A DNA stretch of 6,218 nt from assembly GCA_030824255.1 (NCBI GenBank), contig JAVBYB010000458.1, forward strand, positions 1-6,218, read 5' to 3'. This stretch comes from a bacterium. GTDB taxonomy: Bacteria; Pseudomonadota; Alphaproteobacteria; Caulobacterales; Hyphomonadaceae. The position numbers and the translations under genes are program-made. The notes under the pieces were generated by a model that saw nothing but the letters and a program-made list of their open reading frames with translations, ran no database searches and had not been told where the DNA came from. Positions 1 through 5,847 of the stretch are shown here, piece after piece. The first letter of the stretch is position 1. The number at the start of each line of letters is the position of its first letter.

Positions 1-1361
1 TGAACATCAAGATCCTCACGGCCGAGGCGATCAACCAGAAGGCCCTGAAATCCGAAGACCGCAACGCCCTGCTCGCCCGCATGACGGACGAGGTGGGCCA
101 TCTTGTCCTGCGCAACAACTACGACCAGACCGGCGCGCTGAGCGTCATGCAGTCGACGGCGGCGGCCGATCTCGACAGCCATGAGAGCTTCATCGAGTCG
201 CTCCAGGCGCAAGGCAAGCTGGACCGCGTGGTGGAAGGGCTTCCGTCCACCGAAGCGTTCCGCAAGCTGCGCGACCAGCAGCTCGGCCTGACCCGGCCTG
301 AACTGGCGGTCGTCATGGCGTATGCCAAGCTCGACCTGTTTGCCTCGCTCATCGCCTCCAAGGCGCCGGACGATCCGGCGTTCGAGACACTGCTGGTCGA
401 TTACTTCCCGGACGAGCTGGCCGTCTATGGCGAGGCCCGCAAGCATCATCGCCTGCGCCGCGAGATTATCGCAACCGTGCTGGCCAACCGTATCGTCAAC
501 CTCACCGGGCCGACCTTCGCGATCCAGAAACGCGATGCAGAAGGCCTTGATGCCGGACTCGTGACCCAGGCGTTCGAGGCAGCCTATTCGGCCTTCCACA
601 TCGACGACCTGGTCGACCGGATCCACGCGCTGGACGGCAAGACGCCGGCAGCGGCCCAGACCATCATGCTGTCTGAGACCGCCGCGAACCTCCGCCTGCT
701 CGCCGGCAGCTTTGCCTCGGATGCGGACCTCGTCCGTTCCGGCTCGATCACCCGCGCGGTGGAACGTTACCACGATGCAATCGCCGAGGTGAAAGCCCTG
801 CTGCCAACGGCGCTCTCGTCTCTGGTGCTGGGCCGGGTGAAAGCGCGCGAGGAGACCTATCGCGCGGCCGGCGCCCCCGCCGACGTCGCGCACGAGGTCG
901 CCCTCATCCGCGCCCTGGCCTCTGCGCGGGAAACCGTGGAGATCGCCGAACAGACCAAATGGCCGCTCAAGGCCGCCCTGTTCATGCAGCATCAGGTGGG
1001 CGAACAGCTCGGCCTCGACCGGCTGCGCGCCGCAGCGCGTGACCTGCAGCCACGCGACAATTGGGACAGGTTGGCGGTCCAGCGCGTCGCGGACGACTTG
1101 CCCCGACAACAGAGCGAACTGGCTGTCGCCGCCATCCGTCATGCGCAATCGGCCAAGGCAAGACCGGGCGATCTCGACAAGGCCGCAGCCGGCGCGCTGG
1201 TCACGGCGTGGATCGCGCCACGGAAGGCGCTTGCCGACCGTCTGATCCAGCCAATGAGCACGTTTGACCGGCACGGGGACTGGTCGCTGGCGAAATTGGT
1301 GTTGCTCGGGGACGCGGTCCGTGAGTTTGTCTACTCTTGCCGTGCGGAAACAGCAGGTTAG
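1..1361 (+). CDS. gdhZ: NAD-specific glutamate dehydrogenase, large (about 180 kDa) type, C-terminal part, 5' truncated
   Basis: The enzyme oxidatively deaminates glutamate to 2-oxoglutarate and ammonium with NAD+ in the cytoplasm, linking amino-acid catabolism to the TCA cycle. The reading frame is open from the window edge (first whole codon at position 3, beginning NIKIL), so the ATG at 81 is an internal Met and not the start. About 452 residues are present out of roughly 1,600 in the family. NIKIL matches the end of the family's catalytic dehydrogenase region; the rest is the helical C-terminal domain. Family-typical stretches are LTRPELAVVMAYAKLDLF, a YFPDEL segment, HHRLRREIIATVLANRIVN and an ARxxxDxxxxxxHxLD-like region. 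The frame ends at TAG 1359-1361 with a family-like C-terminus, so there is no sign of decay. The symbol follows the Caulobacter orthologue name; gdhB is used for the same family elsewhere. The GNAT gene begins 41 bases downstream. Confidence 0.93.
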   Translation, partial: NIKILTAEAINQKALKSEDRNALLARMTDEVGHLVLRNNYDQTGALSVMQSTAAADLDSHESFIESLQAQGKLDRVVEGLPSTEAFRKLRDQQLGLTRPELAVVMAYAKLDLFASLIASKAPDDPAFETLLVDYFPDELAVYGEARKHHRLRREIIATVLANRIVNLTGPTFAIQKRDAEGLDAGLVTQAFEAAYSAFHIDDLVDRIHALDGKTPAAAQTIMLSETAANLRLLAGSFASDADLVRSGSITRAVERYHDAIAEVKALLPTALSSLVLGRVKAREETYRAAGAPADVAHEVALIRALASARETVEIAEQTKWPLKAALFMQHQVGEQLGLDRLRAAARDLQPRDNWDRLAVQRVADDLPRQQSELAVAAIRHAQSAKARPGDLDKAAAGALVTAWIAPRKALADRLIQPMSTFDRHGDWSLAKLVLLGDAVREFVYSCRAETAG

Positions 1362-1393
1362 AACGCGCGGGACCCATACAGACCTGATTTGCT

Positions 1394-1397
1394 GGAG
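1394..1397 (+). promoter_or_regulatory. Ribosome binding site (GGAG) that decides the acetyltransferase start
   Basis: GGAG at 1394-1397 lies five bases before the GTG at 1403. An earlier in-frame GTG at 1397 overlaps the last base of this motif and so would have no usable site in front of it. This supports translation from 1403. The region between 1362 and 1393 shows no convincing terminator, so the acetyltransferase could be read through from the dehydrogenase transcript; that is inference. Confidence 0.6.
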
Positions 1398-1402
1398 TGA
1401 TC

Positions 1403-1927
1403 GTGAACCGCGATCTGACTTTTCGCGACGCCCAGTTGAAGGACGCTGCCGGCCTCGCGGAGATCGGCCGCGAGACCTTTGCCGAGACCTTTGGCGATCT
1501 GTATCCGCCCGGCGACCTGCGACAGTTTCTCGACGAGACTTATTCGCTCTCGAAGATGGAGGCGGACCTCTCCGACCCCGAGGTCGAGGTGCGCATCGCC
1601 TACTCCGGCAAGAAGATGGTCGCCTATTGCAAGATCGGGCCGTGCAAACTGCCGATTGATATCGGGCCCGAGCCGGCGCTGGAGCTGCACCGCGTCTATG
1701 TCTACCAGGCTGGCCAAGGCGTCGGCGTTGGCCGCATCCTGCTCGCCTGGGCCATCGAACGCGCCCGGCAGAGAGGCGCGAGGAACCTCTTCCTGGGCGT
1801 CTGGGAATCAAACGACCGGGCCATTGCGCTCTACGAAAGCCGGGGCTTCGAGAAGGTTGGCGGCTACAAGTTCAAGGTCGGCGACACGCAGGATGACGAA
1901 TTCATCATGCGCCTTCGCCTTGCGTAA
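1403..1927 (+). CDS. GNAT-family N-acetyltransferase, PaiA-like
   Basis: A 174-residue cytoplasmic protein that should transfer an acetyl group from acetyl-CoA to an amine; the substrate cannot be read from sequence. It starts with RDLTFRDAQLKDAAGL, the usual first strand and helix of GNAT proteins. The acetyl-CoA loop is QGVGVG (residues 105-110, fitting Q/RxxGxG/A), preceded by the strand LELHRVYV (93-100). The second half has LGVWESN (131-137), then Tyr144 in ALYESRGF, and the tail FKVGDTQDDEFIMRL. The LGVWExN...Y..GF...G..F..G...D.IM pattern resembles the PaiA polyamine acetyltransferase group of Bacillus, making a polyamine or small amine a reasonable but unproven substrate. The length is normal for a single-domain GNAT. 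GTG 1403 is preferred over GTG 1397, which would add only two residues. It sits between glutamate dehydrogenase and terC with no clear functional tie to either. Confidence 0.88.
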   Translation: MNRDLTFRDAQLKDAAGLAEIGRETFAETFGDLYPPGDLRQFLDETYSLSKMEADLSDPEVEVRIAYSGKKMVAYCKIGPCKLPIDIGPEPALELHRVYVYQAGQGVGVGRILLAWAIERARQRGARNLFLGVWESNDRAIALYESRGFEKVGGYKFKVGDTQDDEFIMRLRLA

Positions 1928-1941
1928 CACCGCTTACGCGA
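1920..1941 (+). terminator. Weak hairpin over the acetyltransferase stop codon
   Basis: GCGTAA (1922-1927) and TTACGC (1934-1939) are perfect inverted copies around a six-base loop. A T-G wobble and a T-A pair extend the stem to eight pairs. The left arm includes the TAA stop codon. No T tract follows, so it is not a textbook intrinsic terminator. It might stabilise the 3' end or act with Rho, or be chance. Confidence 0.22.
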
Positions 1942-1951
1942 CGGATTCCAC

Positions 1952-1980
1952 TTAACGCGCGGCCGCAATCGCCCTAGATA
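1952..1980 (+). promoter_or_regulatory. Possible sigma-70-like promoter for the terC gene
   Basis: TTAACG (1952-1957) and TAGATA (1975-1980) are separated by 17 bases and fit a housekeeping promoter loosely: four of six matches at -35 and three of six at -10. Transcription would begin near 1987, leaving a leader of about 20 bases with GGGAG at 1993-1997 ahead of the ATG. It lies in the only gap between the acetyltransferase and terC. The match is modest and chance is a real alternative. Confidence 0.33.
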
Positions 1981-2008
1981 ACGGCGAAACCTGGGAGCTT
2001 TATCCGAC

Positions 2009-2815
2009 ATGGATCTCGACTTTACGCCGCTGCTGAATGATCCGGCCGCGTGGGCGGCGCTGGTCTCTCTGGTCGTGATGGAGATCGTTCTCGGGATCGA
2101 CAACCTCATCTTCATCTCGATCCTGACCAACAAGCTCCCGCCGGAACAGCGCGCGAAGGCCCGCAATATCGGCATCGGCCTGGCGCTGGTCATGCGCCTG
2201 CTGCTGCTGTTCACGATCACCTGGATCGTCGGCTTGGTTCAGCCCGTGATTGACCTGGGCTTCGTCGGCCCGCCGGGCGAACATGGCGAGCCCACCTTCG
2301 AGACCTCCTTCTCCTGGCGCGATCTTATCCTGATCGCGGGCGGCCTTTTCCTTGTCTGGAAGGCCACGCAGGAAATCCACCACACGATGGATCCGCACAC
2401 AGACGCGAAGCAGGAGGCTCCCATCGCGGGCCGCGCCGCCATGAATTTCGGCGCCGCCATCTTCCAGATCATCCTGCTCGACCTGGTGTTCTCGATCGAC
2501 TCGATCCTGACCGCCGTCGGCATGACCGATCACCTGGTGATCATGTTCATCGCGGTTATCTCGGCGGTGACGGTGATGCTGCTGGCCTCCGGCCCGCTCG
2601 CCAAGTTCATCAATGACAACCCCACGGTCGTCATGCTGGCGCTGGGCTTCCTCCTGATGATCGGCATGGTCCTGATCGCGGATGGCTTCGGCATCCACGT
2701 TCCCAAGGGCTACATCTACGCGGCGATGGCGTTCTCTGCTTTCGTGGAGTTCCTGAACCTCATGTCGCGAAAGCGTCGCGACAAGAAGGCAGGCAACCCG
2801 CCTCCCACGCACTGA
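2009..2815 (+). CDS. TerC-family integral membrane protein (no CBS domains)
   Basis: A 268-residue inner-membrane protein of the TerC/Alx family. Characterised members are linked to tellurite resistance, manganese export or metal loading of exported proteins; which role applies here is unknown. The two diagnostic acidic repeats are clear: [16 protein letters not shown] (residues 24-39, Glu25, Asp31, Asn32) in the first membrane segment, and [17 protein letters not shown] (157-173, Asp158, Asp164) in the second half. Hydrophobic segments lie at about 14-39, 55-77, 105-118, 147-170, 176-197, 206-228 and 234-251, consistent with about seven spans. A basic tail (RKRRDKK) follows the last one. A soluble loop lies at about 119-143, and a shorter polar loop at 85-104. 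No CBS or CorC/HlyC domain is attached, so this is the short form. The start is ATG 2009 with GGGAG eleven bases upstream. No hydroxylase or metal gene partner is evident next to it. Confidence 0.92.
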   Translation: MDLDFTPLLNDPAAWAALVSLVVMEIVLGIDNLIFISILTNKLPPEQRAKARNIGIGLALVMRLLLLFTITWIVGLVQPVIDLGFVGPPGEHGEPTFETSFSWRDLILIAGGLFLVWKATQEIHHTMDPHTDAKQEAPIAGRAAMNFGAAIFQIILLDLVFSIDSILTAVGMTDHLVIMFIAVISAVTVMLLASGPLAKFINDNPTVVMLALGFLLMIGMVLIADGFGIHVPKGYIYAAMAFSAFVEFLNLMSRKRRDKKAGNPPPTH

Positions 2816-2899
2816 GCACGACCGAGACGTTGTAGTTTCCTGCGAATATCGCTTTCGGGCCACATCCGTGGTCTGTTGCGTCACGCTACTTCACAACAC

Positions 2900-2915
2900 G
2901 TGAGCGAACGCTCAC
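2900..2915. promoter_or_regulatory. Perfect palindrome, likely operator for a TetR-type repressor
   Basis: GTGAGCG (2900-2906), AA, CGCTCAC (2909-2915) is a perfect seven-base inverted repeat with a two-base spacer. This compact 16-base form is typical of sites bound by TetR/AcrR-family dimers. It lies 70 bases before the start codon of the [2Fe-2S] subunit and just ahead of a weak -10-like CATAAA (2920-2925), so a bound repressor would block transcription of the hydroxylase operon. No convincing -35 partner could be placed, and no regulator gene is in the window. Naming the TetR family rests on the shape of the site alone. Confidence 0.55.
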
Positions 2916-2932
2916 ATTGCATAAAGACATGA

Positions 2933-2949
2933 CGGCGCAAAAAGCGCCG
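2933..2949 (+). other. Short hairpin in the hydroxylase leader
   Basis: CGGCGC (2933-2938) and GCGCCG (2944-2949) form a perfect six-pair stem around a loop of five A residues. No T run follows. It ends 36 bases before the ATG and 25 bases before the GGAGGG ribosome site, so it would sit in the 5' leader of the hydroxylase message. It may affect message stability or be a protein or RNA contact; a short GC-rich repeat in GC-rich DNA may also be chance. Confidence 0.3.
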
Positions 2950-2985
2950 CGATATCCCATCCATAGCTGACGGCGGAGGGTTGCC

Positions 2986-3438
2986 ATGAAGCTGACCATC
3001 AACGGCAAAGACCACGAGTATGCGGGCGAGGAGGATCGTCCCCTCCTCTGGTACCTGCGTGAAGATCTCAAGATGACCGGCACGAAGTTCGGCTGCGGCG
3101 TTGCTGCCTGCGGCGCGTGCACAGTTCTGGTCGATGGGCAGCCGACACGCGCCTGCATCACGCCGGCCGCAACGCTCGAAGGCAAGGCGATCACCACGAT
3201 CGAAGGGCTCGACACGCCCGCCGGCCAGGCCGTGCAGAAAGCCTGGACCGAGCTGGACGTCGTCCAGTGCGGCTGGTGCCAGTCGGGTCAGATGCTCGCC
3301 GCCACCGCCCTGCTCACCGCCACGCCCAAGCCGAGCGAACAGCAGATCACCGACGGGATGAACTCCAACATCTGCCGTTGCGCCACCTACCACCGGATCC
3401 GCGGCGCCGTCGCCCGCGCCTCCGAGATCATGGGGTAA
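2986..3438 (+). CDS. [2Fe-2S] subunit of a molybdenum hydroxylase (IorA-like)
   Basis: A 150-residue electron-transfer subunit of the xanthine oxidase family, carrying electrons from the molybdenum site of the partner encoded immediately downstream. All eight cluster cysteines are present. The N-terminal plant-ferredoxin-type cluster uses Cys37, Cys42, Cys45 and Cys57 (GCGVAACGACTVLVDG, then RACITP). The C-terminal helical domain uses Cys95, Cys98, Cys130 and Cys132 (QCGWCQSGQ, then NICRCATYHRIR). In this family the second cluster is the one nearer the pterin. The TYHRIR ending is typical of the isoquinoline 1-oxidoreductase alpha group; CoxS-type subunits of three-subunit enzymes are the alternative. 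There is no signal peptide. GGAGGG (2975-2980) sits five bases before the ATG, an excellent site that fixes the start. It is the first gene of a two-gene operon and lies downstream of an operator-like palindrome. Confidence 0.93.
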   Translation: MKLTINGKDHEYAGEEDRPLLWYLREDLKMTGTKFGCGVAACGACTVLVDGQPTRACITPAATLEGKAITTIEGLDTPAGQAVQKAWTELDVVQCGWCQSGQMLAATALLTATPKPSEQQITDGMNSNICRCATYHRIRGAVARASEIMG

Positions 3439-3443
3439 TCGAC

Positions 3444-5618
3444 ATGGCTGACACCTCAACCTTCTCCCCCTCGCGTCGCTTCGTCATCGCCGCCATCGGC
3501 ATCGGCGCTGCCGGTTTCGCCGTCGGCTGCGACAGCCGCACCGCCACGGCCGCCGCCACAGGCCCGACCACGCTCACCTCGCTGGGCGATTATGTTCGCG
3601 TCGGCGCCGACAACACGATCACCGTCTACATCCGCCACATCGAATTCGGCCAGGGCGTCTCGACCGGCCTCACCACCATCGTCGCCGAGGAAATCGACGC
3701 CGACTGGAGCCAGATGCGCTTCGAGCATTCGCCTGCCGATAACGCCAAGTACGGCAACCCCGCCTTTGGCGGCATGATGGGAACGGGCGGCTCCACCGCC
3801 ATCTTCTCCTCGTGGGAACAGCTGCGCGCCGCCGGCGCCTCCGCCCGCGAAATGCTGCGCCAGGCCGCCGCCAAGAAATTCGGCGTCGATGCGTCCGAAG
3901 TCCTGCTCGTTAAAGGCAAGGCCACGGCGGGCGACAAGTCCGCAACCTATGGCGAACTCGCCGCCGACGCTGGCGCCATCACGCCGCCCGATCCGAAGAC
4001 GCTCACCTACAAGGACGCCTCCGCCTACGAATTCATCGGCAAGGAGCGTGATCCGGCGACGGGCTATGGCCGCCTCGACTCGGCGGACAAGGTGCACGCC
4101 AAGGCGCAATACGCCCTCGACTACAATCCCGAAGGCACGTTGGTCGCCCTCCTCCAGCGCAGCCCGAAAGCCGGCGGCAAGGTCGCCAGCTTCGACGACA
4201 CCGCCACGAAAGCCATCAAGGGCGTCACGGACGTCGTTCAGATCTCGAACGGCGTCGCCGTCATCGCGTCCGACTTCTGGGCCGCGAAGAAGGGCCGCGA
4301 TGCGCTGAAAATCACCTGGGATGATTCAGCCGCTGAAACCCGCTCCAGCGACGCCATCTTCGCAGACTATCGCGCCCAGCTTGCAAAGGCTGGTCACGAA
4401 GCCCGCAAGGAAGGCCAGGGGGCTGCCGCCCTGCGCGGCGCAGGCGAAGTCGTCACCGCAGACTTCGACTTCCCCTTCCTCGCTCACGCGCCGATGGAGC
4501 CGCTCAACTGCGTCGTCGAATACAAACCCGGTGAATCTGCCACGATCCACTCCGGTTCGCAGATGCCGACAGGCGACCAGATGGCCGCCGCCGCAGTGCT
4601 GGGCCTCCAGCCCGCGCAGGTGAACATCGTCACCATGCTGGCCGGCGGCTCGTTCGGCCGCCGCGCCACGCCGGATGCCGATCTGGTGTCCGAAGCCGCC
4701 CAGATCGCCAAGGCCGTCAACGGCAAGGCGCCTGTTCGCCTGATGTGGACGCGCGAGGATGACATCCGTTCGGGCAAGTATCGCCCGATGGCGGTTCACC
4801 GCATGACCGCCCGCCTCAACGGCGGCAAGCTCGAAGCCTGGGGCGACCGCACAGCGATCCAGTCGATCATGGAAGGCACGCCCTTCCTGCCGCCGGGAAC
4901 AGTCGACACCTCCTCCATCGAAGGCGGCTTCGACATTGCCTATGCGATCCCCAACATCGCGGTGGATGTGCATCTGGTGAAACAGCCGACCAGCGTTCTC
5001 TGGTGGCGCTCGGTGGGCCACACCCACACGGCCTACGCCAAGGAACATTTCTTCGACGTCGTCGCGAAAAAACTCGGCAAGGATCCGGTGGCCTATCGCC
5101 GCGAACTCCTCGCCAGCCATCCGCGCCTGCTCGGCGTCCTGAACCTCGCCGCCGAAAAAGCCGGCTGGGACACGCCCCTGCCCGCCGGAAAATTCCGCGG
5201 CGTTGCCGTGCACCACTCCTTCTCGTCCTACGTTGCGGAAGTGGCGGAAGTCTCGGTGGCCGCTGACGGCACGTTCCACGTTGATCGCGTCGTCTGCGCG
5301 GTCGATTGCGGCATCGTCATCAACCCCGACATCGTGCGTTCGCAGATGGAAGGCGGCATCGGCTATGGCCTGTCGTCCATCCTCGGCGAAGCTGTCACGC
5401 TGAAGGACGGCGCGCCGGTCCAGTCGAACTTCTTCGACTACAACGTGCTGCGCATGAACCAGATGCCGAAGGTCGAAGTCTACATCGTTCCCTCGACCGA
5501 ACCGCCCTCGGGCGTCGGCGAACCGGGCGTGCCCCCGATCGGCCCCGCCGTCGCCAACGCGCTGCTCGCGGCCACGGGAAAAACCTACGCCAAACTGCCG
5601 CTCGGCACGAAGGCCTGA
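3444..5618 (+). CDS. Molybdopterin-binding catalytic subunit of a molybdenum hydroxylase (IorB-like), Tat-exported
   Basis: A 724-residue catalytic subunit that should hydroxylate an N-heterocycle or oxidise an aldehyde using water as oxygen source. Relatives use molybdopterin cytosine dinucleotide; the substrate is unknown. The N-terminus has SRRFVIA (twin Arg11-Arg12), a hydrophobic stretch and AVGC with Cys29, suggesting Tat export and perhaps lipid attachment. Cofactor-domain motifs follow: EFGQG (67-71), GTGGST (113-118), GGSFGRR (401-407), WWRSVGH (520-526), the CAVDCGIVINPD segment, and GVGEPGVPP, whose Glu693 is the expected catalytic base. The length is near that of two-subunit IorB/aldehyde-oxidoreductase homologues (about 700-780). 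The frame is open upstream to 3117, but that part overlaps the [2Fe-2S] gene. ATG 3444, five bases after that gene's stop with GGGG at 3432-3435, gives the signal sequence at the right place. Close spacing implies translational coupling. No FAD or cytochrome subunit follows. Confidence 0.92.
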   Translation: MADTSTFSPSRRFVIAAIGIGAAGFAVGCDSRTATAAATGPTTLTSLGDYVRVGADNTITVYIRHIEFGQGVSTGLTTIVAEEIDADWSQMRFEHSPADNAKYGNPAFGGMMGTGGSTAIFSSWEQLRAAGASAREMLRQAAAKKFGVDASEVLLVKGKATAGDKSATYGELAADAGAITPPDPKTLTYKDASAYEFIGKERDPATGYGRLDSADKVHAKAQYALDYNPEGTLVALLQRSPKAGGKVASFDDTATKAIKGVTDVVQISNGVAVIASDFWAAKKGRDALKITWDDSAAETRSSDAIFADYRAQLAKAGHEARKEGQGAAALRGAGEVVTADFDFPFLAHAPMEPLNCVVEYKPGESATIHSGSQMPTGDQMAAAAVLGLQPAQVNIVTMLAGGSFGRRATPDADLVSEAAQIAKAVNGKAPVRLMWTREDDIRSGKYRPMAVHRMTARLNGGKLEAWGDRTAIQSIMEGTPFLPPGTVDTSSIEGGFDIAYAIPNIAVDVHLVKQPTSVLWWRSVGHTHTAYAKEHFFDVVAKKLGKDPVAYRRELLASHPRLLGVLNLAAEKAGWDTPLPAGKFRGVAVHHSFSSYVAEVAEVSVAADGTFHVDRVVCAVDCGIVINPDIVRSQMEGGIGYGLSSILGEAVTLKDGAPVQSNFFDYNVLRMNQMPKVEVYIVPSTEPPSGVGEPGVPPIGPAVANALLAATGKTYAKLPLGTKA

Positions 5619-5670
5619 TCCGGGACCGCCTGGCGTCAGCCCGGCAATCGTCCTGAAGACGCATAGACAG

Positions 5671-5703
5671 AAACGCGGTGCAGAAATTCTGCGCCGCGTT
5701 TTT
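5671..5703 (+). terminator. Strong intrinsic terminator of the hydroxylase operon
   Basis: AAACGCGG (5671-5678) pairs with CCGCGTTT (5694-5701). A T-G wobble and GCAGA/TCTGC continue the stem, giving 14 pairs closed by a three-base loop (5685-5687). The T run 5699-5703 follows directly. It lies 53 bases past the stop codon of the catalytic subunit. The reverse strand offers only a short T run, so it works mainly on the + strand. It separates the hydroxylase operon from the next gene. Confidence 0.85.
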
Positions 5704-5847
5704 GATGTCGATCGATCAAATTGCAGGGCGCCCAAACGTTTTCAGCGTCCTGGTGCACGTAACCGACCTTACGGTCTCGTAATCCGCCGCACTGATGCCC
5801 CATTCCGAAGGTATCTAGACACTGTCAACCAAGCAGAGGGGACTCGC

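Noticed and set aside
1928..2008. Manganese (yybP-ykoY) riboswitch in front of terC
   Set aside because: Such riboswitches precede some TerC-family genes, but the gap is only 81 bases and I see neither the conserved loop sequences nor a switching terminator.
2858..2873. Terminator after terC (GGCCAC, loop ATCC, GTGGTC)
   Set aside because: Six pairs including a wobble, and no T tract after it; too weak to call a terminator.
2000..2884. Minus-strand open frame of 294 codons
   Set aside because: Its His/Asp/Gln/Arg-rich translation is the complement of the hydrophobic TerC gene, with no recognisable domain.
2816..2985. Molybdenum-cofactor riboswitch in front of the hydroxylase operon
   Set aside because: The gap holds only short simple stems. 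The multi-helix architecture and conserved tetraloop features of that RNA are not apparent.
3117..3443. Upstream extension of the catalytic subunit frame, giving an 833-residue protein
   Set aside because: This stretch overlaps the well-supported [2Fe-2S] gene in another frame, its translation is low-complexity Arg/His-rich shadow, and ATG 3444 gives a proper twin-arginine leader right at the N-terminus.
5726..5733. GGGCGCCC palindrome as an operator for the secreted protein gene
   Set aside because: An eight-base GC palindrome is common in this base composition, and no promoter elements are aligned with it.
4326..5735. Minus-strand open frame of 469 codons
   Set aside because: It is antisense to the catalytic subunit, whose motifs are unmistakable. 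Its translation is Gly/Arg/His-rich without domain motifs, as expected of a shadow in GC-rich DNA.
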